In this document: in pieces, positions 37,533-46,456 of the stretch
How positions within the stretch are numbered: the stretch's first letter is position 1
Layout of the letters: each line of letters starts with the position of its first letter
Assembly: GCA_963830715.1 (NCBI GenBank)
Contig: CAWHNS010000012.1
Location: forward strand, 55,599-119,598
DNA: 64,000 bases
Direction of reading: 5' to 3'
Source of the DNA: CAVVMA01 sp963830715
GTDB taxonomy: Bacteria > Desulfobacterota > Binatia > Binatales > Binataceae
Notes under the pieces: model-generated
The model's input: only the letters and a program-made list of their open reading frames with translations
Database searches by the model: none
What the model was told of the DNA's origin: nothing
Translations under genes and position numbers: made by a program

Positions 37533-39017
37533 TCAGGCAGGCACGACGGCGTTCCGCGAGTCCCAAGCGATAGAGCGCCCGACGATGCCGGCCGGACATG
37601 CACGCAGGATCAGCCGATCGAGCACGGCCAGGTAGCGACCCCGGCCTGAAGTTCCCTTACGACGCGGCGATCTTCGCGGCCGCAACGGGTCGCGCGCGGC
37701 GAGGCGGTCGCGCATCCGGCGATGGCTCTCGCGGGTTATCGGATAGCGCGAGAAAACGATCGCGCTCAGGATGTAGATCGAAGCGGGCACGAGCGAGAAC
37801 AGGCGGCGCAGGTTCTCGGCCGCGGCGGGTGAAATTCCCTTGCCGCCGGGCACGTAGCCGATCCAGCTCATCAGCGGCCCTACCATCAGCATCGTCGCCG
37901 CGATCGCCAGCTTTATCGACATCGAGGTGAGTCCGCCGTACGCGCCCTCCTGGCGCTGCCCGGTGCGCTCCTGGTCCCATTCGATTACGTCGGCGGAAGC
38001 GGAGATCTGCGTGACCCACACGCCGATCACGGAAAACCCGCTGAGCGTCATCAGGAGATAGATCGCGACGGCGTTGGCCGGCGCGATTGCCATGAACGCC
38101 AGCGAGCACATCGCATTGCAGACCATCGCAACCACGAAGGCCTGCTTCTTCTCGATGCGGAGCGTGATCCTCAGCCAGAACGGGTAGGAAACGATCGAGC
38201 CGGCGAAGTATGCGAGCAACCATCGCGCCGCCGCGTTCTCGTCGCCGAACCAGTACTTGGCGAGGAAGCGCATCAGCACCGCCGGCACGTTGACCGCCAT
38301 CACGGCGAGCGTGGTCGCGGCGAGCAGGATCACGAACGGGCGGTTGTGAAACGTCGATCTGATCGCTTCGCCGAGGCGATAGCTCTCGCGATGAGAGAAT
38401 TCGGGGCGCTCGCGCGTGCCGCGGTATGCGAGCGCCGCGCCGCCGCCGACGATAATCGCGGCGAGAACGCCGGTGACGCGAAAATCGGTCCCGCGGGCAA
38501 ACAGCCAGGACGCACCGAAAGGCGCCAGCGCCCCGGTTACGTCACCGAAAGTGCCGAACAACTGGCGGAACGTGGAAAGCCGGGTGCGCTCGTCGTAGTC
38601 GAGCGTGAGCTCCGGCATCAGCGCCCCGTAGGCGGTTTCGTAAAGCTTGCGCGCGGTCAGCATCAGGAAGTAAAAGCCGAAGAACCATACGAACAGAATC
38701 GAGGGCGCGTGCGGCGGCGTCAGCAGCAGAAAGTAGCAGAGTCCCATCGGCGCGGCGCTCAGAAAAAAGGGGCGGCGGCGGCCCGATCGGAATCGCGCGC
38801 GATCGGAAAAATTGCCCGCCAGCGGATCGGTCATCGCGTCCAGGGCCAGCGCCAGGAAGAACGCGAGTCCGGCCAGCGCTGGAGACAGCCCGCGGCGGTC
38901 GGTGTAAAAGTACAGTAGATGCAGGCCGAGCAGGGTCGCGCAGAAGTTGAGCCCGAGTTGCGCCTGCGAATACGCGAGCAGAGCCTTAAGCCCGAGTTTT
39001 TCGCCGACGTCTTCCAT
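37533..39017 (-). CDS. MFS transporter, GPH/MelB-like sugar-cation symporter family
   Basis: 494 residues as an open frame, with about 12 membrane helices. LALDAMTDPLAGNFSDRARF is the GPH-family signature with the cation-site Asp residues, and RSGRRRPFFLSAAPMGLCYF follows. The last ~60 residues (SPRRKGTSGRGRYLAVLD) are unlike the family. Another frame just there gives RRARPVAAAKIAAS and a stop at 37657-37659, so one more single-base indel may have displaced the true C-terminus. It should import a glycoside or similar solute with a cation. Confidence 0.82.
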   Translation of the reverse strand: MEDVGEKLGLKALLAYSQAQLGLNFCATLLGLHLLYFYTDRRGLSPALAGLAFFLALALDAMTDPLAGNFSDRARFRSGRRRPFFLSAAPMGLCYFLLLTPPHAPSILFVWFFGFYFLMLTARKLYETAYGALMPELTLDYDERTRLSTFRQLFGTFGDVTGALAPFGASWLFARGTDFRVTGVLAAIIVGGGAALAYRGTRERPEFSHRESYRLGEAIRSTFHNRPFVILLAATTLAVMAVNVPAVLMRFLAKYWFGDENAAARWLLAYFAGSIVSYPFWLRITLRIEKKQAFVVAMVCNAMCSLAFMAIAPANAVAIYLLMTLSGFSVIGVWVTQISASADVIEWDQERTGQRQEGAYGGLTSMSIKLAIAATMLMVGPLMSWIGYVPGGKGISPAAAENLRRLFSLVPASIYILSAIVFSRYPITRESHRRMRDRLAARDPLRPRRSPRRKGTSGRGRYLAVLDRLILRACPAGIVGRSIAWDSRNAVVPA

Positions 39018-39036
39018 CGTCCGCAGAGGCTAGCCG

Positions 39037-39714
39037 ATGATCGGGCGTTTTCAAATGGCCGGGCGTTTTCAAAACCGCGCGCGCGCCTGTGAACTGTCGC
39101 TGATCTCGCTGGCGCTCCTCGTCGCCGCGTGCTCCGTGCGTCACCGGGGCGCCGACACAGTCTCCGCCGCGAGGCCGGGCGCTTCAGGCGCTGCGAGCCA
39201 ACCGTCCTCCGCGACGACAATTCAAATCGACTACGCGCACCCGGATGACTTTCTGCGTTCCGTCACCGTAACCAAGTACATTGCCGCGCAGTTCATCCCG
39301 ATCAAGCCCGGAGAGGAGCAGAACGGCGCCTCGATCGTGCGCTTCGAGGGCGGCGTCCCGATCTGGCAGATTCACGCCGACGAGGGAGTCGGGCGGGAAT
39401 TGCTCGGCGAGATGCCGCTAATCGCCGCCGGCAGCAGGTTCGCGATTAAGAACCTGGTCTATGGCGTGATGCCGAAATACTTCCTTCAGACTCTCCCCGA
39501 CTCCGGGCCTCCGGAGCCTCTCGAGAACGGCGGCTATTACGTATTCGAGGTCGATCGCGCTTCCGGCTCCGTCAGTTGGGACGCGATAAGGATCGAGTCG
39601 GACGGAACGATCGACAGCTATGAAGCTCAGCCGCGCGTGGGCGAGAGCTACGCACTGTGCTGCAGCGTAAGATCTGACTTCGCAACTCCACAGACAACCC
39701 CGGAGAATCCCTAG
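39037..39714 (+). CDS. Hypothetical lipoprotein
   Basis: 225 residues. A lipoprotein signal with lipobox LLVAAC lies near residue 30 (LSLISLALLVAACSVRH); Met7 at 39055 is an equally possible start. The mature part has no recognisable domain: IQIDYAHPDDFLRSVTVTKY, later GGVPIWQIHADEGVGRELLG and FEVDRASGSVSWDAIRIESD. Lgt in this window would modify it. A short tandem repeat (GGGCGTTTTCAAA, twice) covers the start. It lies 20 bases from the divergent MFS gene. Confidence 0.6.
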   Translation: MIGRFQMAGRFQNRARACELSLISLALLVAACSVRHRGADTVSAARPGASGAASQPSSATTIQIDYAHPDDFLRSVTVTKYIAAQFIPIKPGEEQNGASIVRFEGGVPIWQIHADEGVGRELLGEMPLIAAGSRFAIKNLVYGVMPKYFLQTLPDSGPPEPLENGGYYVFEVDRASGSVSWDAIRIESDGTIDSYEAQPRVGESYALCCSVRSDFATPQTTPENP

Positions 39715-39803
39715 TTCGGGTTTTCAGTTTCGGATTCACGCACCGGTCGCTGGCGCGGCCTGTTCGGCGGATAGTTGTCATGCAGCTACAAAACTGAATC
39801 TCA

Positions 39804-39817
39804 ATTCATTTATGAAT
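39804..39817. promoter_or_regulatory. Inverted repeat, candidate TetR operator
   Basis: ATTCATTTATGAAT has perfect 6-bp arms and a 2-bp centre, about 13 bp upstream of the predicted -35 of the TetR gene. A second short palindrome GAATATTC (39836-39843) lies between -35 and -10. Both share the GAAT/ATTC half-site, so they may be a paired operator. Confidence 0.4.
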
Positions 39818-39829
39818 CAAAACTCGGAA

Positions 39830-39858
39830 TTGACAGAATATTCATCGATTGCTAAAAA
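39830..39858 (+). promoter_or_regulatory. Predicted promoter of tetR-ferritin-like operon
   Basis: A perfect TTGACA at 39830-39835 is followed 17 bp later by TAAAAA at 39853-39858 (four of six matches). The ATG at 39869 is ten bases after the -10, so the transcript could be nearly leaderless. This supports the ATG at 39869 over the earlier ATG at 39812. Confidence 0.5.
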
Positions 39859-39868
39859 GCCGAATACT

Positions 39869-40477
39869 ATGGCTCGCTTGGCGGAAATCGCGCCCCGGGT
39901 AACCCGATTCGATCGGCGCCGCGAAAAGACCCGCGGCGACCTGCTGGAAGCGGCCCTGCGGGTGATTGCCCGCAAGGGTTATCACGCGACCCGAATTGCG
40001 GATATCGCCGAGGAAGCCGACGTCGGGCTCGGGACCTTCTACCTGCACTTCAAGACCAAGAACGAAATCTTCATCGAGCTGATCGAGCAGGGCGCGGGCG
40101 AATTGCTGGAGCTGCTGAGGCGCGCGAAAGCGGGAGTCCAGACCGCCGCGTCGAAGCTCGAGATAACCGTCAACACCATCCTCGACGCGGCGGCGGAAAA
40201 TCGCGAGGCGTTCAGGATCGTGTTCGGTCATGGTCCTGCATTCCTGGATCTGATGGTCCGGGTGCACGGGATGTTTATCGACGATCTGCGCGCGGACTTA
40301 GCGCCGACGGTCGGCGCGAAGGCGGACGCGATCGCCAATCTCACGATCGGAATGCTCTCGCAGGCGGTATCGTGGCTGATCGAACGCAGCAGCCTGTCAC
40401 TCAAGGAACTGAAGGAAATCACCGTGAATTTTGCGCTGGGCGGCCTCGAGCGCGCGGTTGCGCCGCCGCCCATTTGA
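39869..40477 (+). CDS. TetR-family transcriptional regulator
   Basis: 202 residues from the ATG at 39869. The N-terminal HTH is typical of TetR: RGDLLEAALRVIARKGYHAT, IADIAEEADVGLGTFYLHFK and NEIFIELIEQ. The C-terminal ligand domain is helical. It is 25 bp upstream of the ferritin-like gene on the same strand and probably represses that operon through the inverted repeats noted above. The ligand is unknown. An ATG at 39812 would add 19 residues of unlikely content and lies upstream of the predicted promoter. Confidence 0.92.
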   Translation: MARLAEIAPRVTRFDRRREKTRGDLLEAALRVIARKGYHATRIADIAEEADVGLGTFYLHFKTKNEIFIELIEQGAGELLELLRRAKAGVQTAASKLEITVNTILDAAAENREAFRIVFGHGPAFLDLMVRVHGMFIDDLRADLAPTVGAKADAIANLTIGMLSQAVSWLIERSSLSLKELKEITVNFALGGLERAVAPPPI

Positions 40478-40502
40478 ATAGATAGCAGGAGGGTTGTAGC
40501 AA

Positions 40503-41495
40503 ATGGAGAAAGAACGGACCGCGGTGCGATCGGAGCAGGACAGCGTCTTCCACTGGAACTACGACGTCATGTTCCCCCAGATGGACCGGCTGTACGAGAA
40601 TGCCAAGCGCGATCAGTGGAACGTCACCACCACGATCAACTGGGACCGGCCGATCGAGCGCGAAGTGCTCGACATGTCGCAGATGCCGATGTTCCAGACC
40701 GAGCTCTACCGTTCGTTGAGCGCGGATCAGAAGGACGCGCTGATGCGCAAGTTCGCGGCCTGGCGTCTCTCCCAATTCCTGCACGGCGAGCAGGGCGCAC
40801 TGATGGTCTGCGGACAACTGGTCGACGCGGTGCCCGACCTCGACGCGAAAATGTGCGCAGCGGCGCAGGTGATGGACGAGGCGCGCCACGTCGAAGGCTT
40901 CCGCAAGTACATCACCAAGCTCGACAAGATTTACCCGATCGATCCGACGCTGGACCGGCTGCTGTGCGCGATCATCGAGCATGAGCGCTGGGAGCCCAAG
41001 TACGTCGGGATGCAAATCGTCGCCGAGGGCCTGGCAATCGCGGCGTTCCGCTTCATGCACAACGAGACCAAGGATCCGCTGCTTAAGGAACTGCTCGAAT
41101 ACATCATGAAGGACGAGTCGCGGCACGTGGGGTTCGGGATGCTCGCTCTGCGCGACGCGGTCCGCAAGCTCTCCGGCAAGGAAAAGCAGGAATTGGAAGA
41201 TTTCACTTTCGCCGCCTGCGACATGATGGTGACCAAGGTCGAGGACGGCGTGCCGCGCGACGGGTTCCTCTCGGGCCTCACGATTTTCGACGAAGTCGGC
41301 ATCTCGATGAAAGACATCGAAGACGAGATGCATCGCGACCCCAACTGGGCGAAGGCGGAGAACGAGATGGAGCAGCGCTTCAACTCGTTCCTGTTCGTCG
41401 ATACGATCATCCCGTGCCTGCGCCAGCTCGACCTGATCAACGATCGCACCGAGTCACGGTACCGCGATCTGGGCGTGATGCAGATGGCGGCGTAA
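40503..41495 (+). CDS. Ferritin-like diiron protein, putative oxygenase
   Basis: 330 residues with a strong AGGAGG ribosome-binding site. The helical core shows two ExxH iron motifs (DEARHVEGF and KDESRHVGFG) plus single-Glu helices (QFLHGEQGALMV and QIVAEGLAIAAF), the pattern of R2-like and AurF-like non-heme diiron enzymes. The family includes oxygenases and N-oxygenases; the substrate cannot be inferred. The TetR gene upstream suggests induction by a small molecule, and the LLM-type flavin/F420 oxidoreductase is the convergent neighbour. Confidence 0.82.
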   Translation: MEKERTAVRSEQDSVFHWNYDVMFPQMDRLYENAKRDQWNVTTTINWDRPIEREVLDMSQMPMFQTELYRSLSADQKDALMRKFAAWRLSQFLHGEQGALMVCGQLVDAVPDLDAKMCAAAQVMDEARHVEGFRKYITKLDKIYPIDPTLDRLLCAIIEHERWEPKYVGMQIVAEGLAIAAFRFMHNETKDPLLKELLEYIMKDESRHVGFGMLALRDAVRKLSGKEKQELEDFTFAACDMMVTKVEDGVPRDGFLSGLTIFDEVGISMKDIEDEMHRDPNWAKAENEMEQRFNSFLFVDTIIPCLRQLDLINDRTESRYRDLGVMQMAA

Positions 41496-41529
41496 GGCCG
41501 CGGCCCGTTCGGGATCGCGCGCCGCAGCC

Positions 41530-42519
41530 CTACGCGCCGGCGAGTGCGCGCATCGTGGCGGGATAGTCGCGCGCGTGGGTCGGGCCGGGCCCGATCGGGA
41601 ACACCACCGGATTTGTCGCGCCGGCGGCGCGGAAGCGGGCGACGAAATCGCGCCCGGCGGCCTTGGAGCCGAAGACCGCGATCTTGCGGGCCGAGCCGGC
41701 GCTGATCGCGCCGGGCGCCTGATCGCGCTTGCCCTCGTTCCAGAGTCTTCGCACCTCCGCGAACTCCTCCGCGAGTCCGTAGCGAGCGAACATCTTGTTG
41801 TACGAATCGACGAAGGTGTAGCTCGCCAGTTCGCGCTTGAACGCCTCGATGGCCTTGTCCTCTTCTTCCGTGATGCACATCCGGACGTAGATGCCCACGT
41901 CAATCTCGGCGGGATTGCGCCCGGCTTTCGCCGCGCCCGCGGCAATCTCCGCGACCATCGGGGGTATCGCTTCGGGCGGAGAATAGTTCATCAGCACGCC
42001 GTCGGCGATTTCGCCGGCCAGCCGCAGCATTGGTGCGTTCAGTGCACCGAGATAGATCTTGGGCGGGCGCTTGGCCGTGCGCGGCATCCCGAGCCTGAAG
42101 TCGCATTTGTAGATCTCGCCGGCGAACTTCGAGCGGCCCTCGGTGAAGAGCTGGCGCATGATCGTGACACACTCGCGCATCGCGGTGACCGGCTTGCGAT
42201 ACGAGGCGCCGTGCCATCGCTCGACGATGATCGGGCTGGAGACTCCGAGGCCCGCTATTGCCCGGCCACCGGAGAGCTCATTGATGGTAAGGTATCCCAT
42301 CGCCATCGCGCCCGGCGTGCGGATCTGGATCGGGACGACGCCGGTGGCGAGCTCGGCCCTGGAGCTTCGGAGCGCAACCGCCGCGAGGCTGACGAAGGCG
42401 TCTGGCCCGGACACTTCGGCGATCCATAACGAGCTGTAGCCGAGGTCTTCGGCCTCCTTGATGAGCGCCGGAGTCTGCGCGAGTCCCGAGAGATGCAATC
42501 CGAGTTTGACTTCAGCCAT
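41530..42519 (-). CDS. LLM class (luciferase-like) oxidoreductase, probably F420-dependent
   Basis: 329 residues from the ATG at 42519, in MAEVKLGLHLSGLAQTPALI. The TIM-barrel signatures ELATGVVPIQIRTPGAMAMG, INELSGGRAIAGLGVSSP and PKIYLGALNAPMLRLAGE match the F420-binding subgroup of the luciferase-like superfamily; FMN use cannot be excluded. It oxidises or reduces an unknown substrate. It is convergent with the diiron protein gene. Genes of this family are numerous in Actinobacteria and Binatota. Confidence 0.87.
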   Translation of the reverse strand: MAEVKLGLHLSGLAQTPALIKEAEDLGYSSLWIAEVSGPDAFVSLAAVALRSSRAELATGVVPIQIRTPGAMAMGYLTINELSGGRAIAGLGVSSPIIVERWHGASYRKPVTAMRECVTIMRQLFTEGRSKFAGEIYKCDFRLGMPRTAKRPPKIYLGALNAPMLRLAGEIADGVLMNYSPPEAIPPMVAEIAAGAAKAGRNPAEIDVGIYVRMCITEEEDKAIEAFKRELASYTFVDSYNKMFARYGLAEEFAEVRRLWNEGKRDQAPGAISAGSARKIAVFGSKAAGRDFVARFRAAGATNPVVFPIGPGPTHARDYPATMRALAGA

Positions 42520-42652
42520 GAATGTCTCCAACCGCGATTCGAGCAGCGGAATTGTGCCGCGATTCCTAAGGCTCCGCAAGCTGGCCGAAGTGTTGGGGTG
42601 CTGTCCTGATTCGCCCGCGATTGTCCCGGCGTGACGGGCCGGGCATCAGGAG

Positions 42653-43036
42653 CTACGCAGGCTGGCCGAACGTCAGGACGTAGCCGTCGAGATCGCGCAC
42701 TTCGATTTCCCGAATCCCATAAAACCGCAAACACGGCGGTCCCGAGACATTCGCGCCCTTCGCGGTGAATTCCGCGTACAACGAGTCAACATCATTCACC
42801 CATAGGTACGCATCGATGGCGACGTCCTTCCAATTGTGGTTCGAGCCGCCGCGACCGCGTTCGACCATACTGAGCATGAGCCGAGCGTCATCTCTGCGCA
42901 CGATTACGAACACGGGCGGGTCTTCGAAGTAGGGACCGATCTCGAAGCCGAATTTGTCGCGGTAGTATTCCGCGGCGAGCACAACGTCCTCAACCAGAAA
43001 CTGTGGAGCGATTGCTGTCAGGTTTTTTGATGGCAC
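42653..43036 (-). CDS. VOC-family (glyoxalase/bleomycin-resistance-like) protein
   Basis: 127 residues with GTG start. Two beta-alpha-beta-beta-beta modules: PQFLVEDVVLAAEYYRDKFG in the first and DAYLWVNDVDSLYAEFTAKG, then REIEVRDLDGYVLTFGQ in the second. The canonical first metal His is replaced (IAPQFLV), so it may be a binding protein rather than an enzyme. No neighbour explains its substrate. Confidence 0.82.
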   Translation of the reverse strand: MPSKNLTAIAPQFLVEDVVLAAEYYRDKFGFEIGPYFEDPPVFVIVRRDDARLMLSMVERGRGGSNHNWKDVAIDAYLWVNDVDSLYAEFTAKGANVSGPPCLRFYGIREIEVRDLDGYVLTFGQPA

Positions 43037-43183
43037 GGCGTTATCCGGCGCGAACTCATGCTCGCGTTCTAGCGCGACGGCGAGAAAAGCGAAAGACCGA
43101 GCCGTTTACGAGCCCGATTGCCCCCCTGTTTCCTGGACAAAGCGCTTTGTGGTTAATTGGGCGAAAACGAGGAGCTCACCAAT

Positions 43184-43942
43184 ATGCCGTCATTCGATTC
43201 GAACGGAGTCGTGATTCATTACGAAGATCGCGGGACTGGGGCGCCGGTGGTGCTGGTGCACGGCTTCGCCTCGAACATCAAGGGCAATTGGGGCGATACG
43301 GGATGGCTCGATTTCCTGTCGGCGAACTACCGCGTGCTCGCGATCGACTGTCGCGGGCATGGGCAGAGCGCCAAGCCCCACGAGGCGGAAGCCTACGGCG
43401 CCGCGAATCTGGCGGGCGACGTTATCCGGCTGCTCGACTGCCACGGAATCCGGCGCGCGCTCCTGATGGGCTACTCGATGGGCGCGTGGATTTCGCTGTA
43501 TGTCGCGACGTCTTATCCGGAACGGCTCCGCGCGGTCGTGCTCGGCGGGATCGGAGGGGGCCCCGGCGGAATGGCGGACCGCGAGCGGCGCGACGCGATC
43601 GTCAAGGCACTGCTCGCCGAGCGCATCGAAGACGTGACGGCGCCGATGCCGCGCCAGTTCCGGCAATTCGCGGAGGCCAACCGCAACGACCTGAAAGCGA
43701 TGGCGGCGTGCATGAAGGGCGACCGCCCGGCGCTCGACCCGGCAGTGCTCGGCGCGATTCGACTTCCGGTGATGGTCGTGATCGGGACCAGGGACGAGCT
43801 GGTCGGGGGCGGCTCGCCGCTCGCCGACGCGATCCCCGGCGCGGAGCTGGTCAAGCTCGAAGGCCGCGACCATCTTAATGCGCCGGGCGACAAACTCTAC
43901 AAAGAGGCGGTAGCGCGATTCTTCGCCGCCGCACCGGCATAG
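43184..43942 (+). CDS. Alpha/beta hydrolase
   Basis: 252 residues from the ATG at 43184, which follows a GAGGAGC ribosome-binding site. It shows VVLVHGFASN (oxyanion hole), the nucleophile elbow GYSMGAWIS, the acid in IGTRDELVG and the His in GRDHLNAPG. The lid region lies around KALLAERIEDVTAPMPRQF. Substrate unknown: an esterase, epoxide or ring-cleavage hydrolase are all possible. Confidence 0.9.
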   Translation: MPSFDSNGVVIHYEDRGTGAPVVLVHGFASNIKGNWGDTGWLDFLSANYRVLAIDCRGHGQSAKPHEAEAYGAANLAGDVIRLLDCHGIRRALLMGYSMGAWISLYVATSYPERLRAVVLGGIGGGPGGMADRERRDAIVKALLAERIEDVTAPMPRQFRQFAEANRNDLKAMAACMKGDRPALDPAVLGAIRLPVMVVIGTRDELVGGGSPLADAIPGAELVKLEGRDHLNAPGDKLYKEAVARFFAAAPA

Positions 43943-43988
43943 TCCAGCGCCTCGTCCCGGAAATGACCGAGGCGAGCGCTCTAGCTCA

Positions 43989-44717
43989 ATGGCGGAATTG
44001 CAGTTCCAGCTTCGCGGTCAGCAAATCAACCGGATCGAGGCCGTCAGCGACGTGGTGTTCGGTTTTGCGCTCACTTTGCTGGTCGTCTCGCTGCAAGTTC
44101 CCCGTACCTATGCAGATCTCGCCAGCGCAATGCTTGGCTTCCCGGCGTTCGCGATCACCTTCGCGATGCTGATGGCGGTTTGGACACGGCACTACTACTT
44201 CTTTCGCTACTATGGGCTCGACGACTTCGCCACCATCGTTCTCAACACCCTGCTTTTGTTTCTGGTGCTCTTCTATGTCTATCCGCTGAAGTTTCTCGTC
44301 AGTGTGTTTCTCGCCAATGTCTTGATTAACCCTCTAACTGGAAGCGGCGAGATCAGATTGGCAGGGGAGGCGGTGATGGCATGGGGTGACGTGCGCGGCC
44401 TTTACATCATCTTCGGGTCGGGCTTGGCGGCGATCTATTTCGTTTTCGCCGCGATGTATTGGCACGCCTATCGGATGCGCGAGTCCCTGCGGTTGAACAC
44501 GTTCGAGATCGCGCACACCAGGACCTCCATGGTCGCGCAGATCCTGATCGGCGGGGTGGGACTGCTCTCGATGCTGGTCGCGTCGGTGCTGAAGCCCGAA
44601 CAGGGCGGCGAAGCGGGATACGTTTATTTCCTGCTGATGCCTTTATTCTGTCTCTGGCGATGGCGCAGACGCTCGCGCGAGCGCGACGCTGCGCTGCCTG
44701 TCGCCGGCGAGGAGTGA
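43989..44717 (+). CDS. TMEM175-like integral membrane protein (DUF1211)
   Basis: 242 residues with six hydrophobic helices. The first carries RIEAVSDVVFGFALTLLVVS, close to the RxxxFSD signature of TMEM175-type potassium channels, with Val in the Phe position. WTRHYYFFRYYG and NTLLLFLVLFYVYPLKF are the following helices. Bacterial homologues are leak potassium channels; this one has a single repeat unit and would act as a tetramer. Confidence 0.75.
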   Translation: MAELQFQLRGQQINRIEAVSDVVFGFALTLLVVSLQVPRTYADLASAMLGFPAFAITFAMLMAVWTRHYYFFRYYGLDDFATIVLNTLLLFLVLFYVYPLKFLVSVFLANVLINPLTGSGEIRLAGEAVMAWGDVRGLYIIFGSGLAAIYFVFAAMYWHAYRMRESLRLNTFEIAHTRTSMVAQILIGGVGLLSMLVASVLKPEQGGEAGYVYFLLMPLFCLWRWRRRSRERDAALPVAGEE

Positions 44718-44780
44718 AAAGCTCGCTCGCGCTCGTTCCGCGCTTGTCATCGCCAGGGCCAAGCGCGGTGGGTACGACAG

Positions 44781-45641
44781 TCAGCTTATCGACGGGAACA
44801 GGAGCGGACCGCGCAGGATGTATGGGTGCGCGTCGGGCGGATGGGGAAGCAGGCCGAGCAGCGGCCCGTAGCGCCTGGCGCCGGAAGCGGTTGGAACGAA
44901 CTGGATAGTCAGATCGACGCTGCTCTCGGGCAGCGATTGCGCAAGCTGAATGGTGCCGTTGGCGCTAAGCGAAAAATCGGGGCCACGGCCCTCGAGGCTT
45001 TCGATCGAGAGCGTTCGCTTATCGATCCTGAACCTGCCGCTTGCCACGTCGAGCTGCACCGGCGGCAGCGCGGGCGAGAAGCGAATCGATAGACGCCGGC
45101 CGGACAACTGGAGCACTCCGGCGCCGTCGATCGCCTGGGCGCCGGCGCCGTCGAGTTCTATCGAGCCGTCGCCGGTAAGCCTGCCGCCCAGGCCGAGGTT
45201 CAGCCCCCGAAAGTCCGCCAACTCCACGTCGTTCAGGGCGAAGCTCAAGTCGGTGGTGCGGCCGCTGCGGCTGACGGTCGCGCGGATCGAACCGTCGTAG
45301 AGATCGGCGCGGAGCCGCAGCCCGGGCCGTCCGAACAACAGCGAACCGATCGTCGGAGAGAGAGTGACCGTGCGGGACTCGACGATCGGTGAGCCAGCCG
45401 GGTCTCGCGCATAGCGCACGCGGACATTGTCGAGCCTTGCGCCAAACGGCAGGCTCAGATGCTGGCCCTGGTAGTCGACGGCGAGGCCGGCGGGCGCCAG
45501 GAAGGTGGATAGGGCGTCGCTGTAGGGAAAATCGGCAATCAGGAACATCAAGAACACGAGCAGCGCGATTGCCGCGTACGGGAGTGACTTGACGATTTTG
45601 CGAACGGACTCCGGACCCGGCAAGCTGTTGAGAGCCTTCAA
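44781..45641 (-). CDS. gspN: Type II secretion system protein GspN
   Basis: 286 residues. One N-terminal membrane helix (LPYAAIALLVFLMFLIADFP) is followed by an all-beta periplasmic domain (GLAVDYQGQHLSLPFGARLD, then GGRLTGDGSIELDGAGAQAI). GspN is an optional T2SS subunit whose structure resembles lipid-transfer AsmA-like folds. It closes the gsp operon, separated from gspM by about 150 bp. Confidence 0.8.
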   Translation of the reverse strand: MKALNSLPGPESVRKIVKSLPYAAIALLVFLMFLIADFPYSDALSTFLAPAGLAVDYQGQHLSLPFGARLDNVRVRYARDPAGSPIVESRTVTLSPTIGSLLFGRPGLRLRADLYDGSIRATVSRSGRTTDLSFALNDVELADFRGLNLGLGGRLTGDGSIELDGAGAQAIDGAGVLQLSGRRLSIRFSPALPPVQLDVASGRFRIDKRTLSIESLEGRGPDFSLSANGTIQLAQSLPESSVDLTIQFVPTASGARRYGPLLGLLPHPPDAHPYILRGPLLFPSIS

Positions 45642-45793
45642 CAGCCTGCGCCTTGCCGCTTAACTCGCGCTGTCAAGGAGAGCCTTGCGTAACCGGCGAA
45701 TGCGACTTTCTCCGGCATGAGATTCGGCGCTTCGCAGACTACGCTCGGATTGACAAACGGGTGAACGCGCGGAATTGCAGGCAATCCCGCCGG

Positions 45794-46456
45794 TCAGCTC
45801 CTGCCGATCGCCACGCAGGTCATGTCCACGTCGAAAGTCCCGCCAACCGCGCCCTTCTTGATGTGAAGGTCCGATACCAGCACCGGCACGGGCAGCGTCT
45901 GCACCCCGTAAAGGGTGCTCACGAGCTCGTCGAGAGACACGCCCGACAAGGTGATCTCAAGATTGTGCTGCACGAGGTCGGTCGAGATTTTCCGATCCTC
46001 ACCGGGGTTGATCGAGCCGACCTTGGCCACCCCGACCGTCTTGGTGAGCATCCCCTCGACGGCCGAGAAGAGCGAGAAGTCCTTGCTCTGCTTGACGGTG
46101 CGCTTCTCGGCGGCGGAGACTTCCAGCTTGAGCTGGCGGTACTCCTGTGCGAGGCGGCGGACCTCAAGGATCTCCTTCTGCCGCGCCTCGGTCCGTTCGC
46201 GCAGATCCTGGCGCATGTCCTGAATCGGCAAGTAGACGAAGTTGTAGGCAAAAAATCCGGCCAGCAGAACGCCGGCGACCTGGACCAGGAGCTTCTCGCG
46301 CGGCTCGAGCCGCTCGTAGCGAGCGCGAAGGCGCGCGACGTAGGGGCTGATGTACGGCCGTATCCGCTCCAGGTAGGGAGCGTAGAGCCTGCGCGCGCCC
46401 ACGAGCACGCGCGCTGCGAGATCATCTATGCGCTGTCTTGCTCCGGCCATGGTCAT
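45794..46456 (-). CDS. gspM: Type II secretion system protein GspM
   Basis: 220 residues. The cytoplasmic start ends at a membrane helix (LLVQVAGVLLAGFFAYNFVY). A coiled-coil (QDLRERTEARQKEILEVRRL) and a ferredoxin-like periplasmic domain (LEITLSGVSLDELVSTLYGV) follow. GspM partners GspL in the inner-membrane platform. It overlaps gspL by four bases. Confidence 0.85.
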   Translation of the reverse strand: MTMAGARQRIDDLAARVLVGARRLYAPYLERIRPYISPYVARLRARYERLEPREKLLVQVAGVLLAGFFAYNFVYLPIQDMRQDLRERTEARQKEILEVRRLAQEYRQLKLEVSAAEKRTVKQSKDFSLFSAVEGMLTKTVGVAKVGSINPGEDRKISTDLVQHNLEITLSGVSLDELVSTLYGVQTLPVPVLVSDLHIKKGAVGGTFDVDMTCVAIGRS

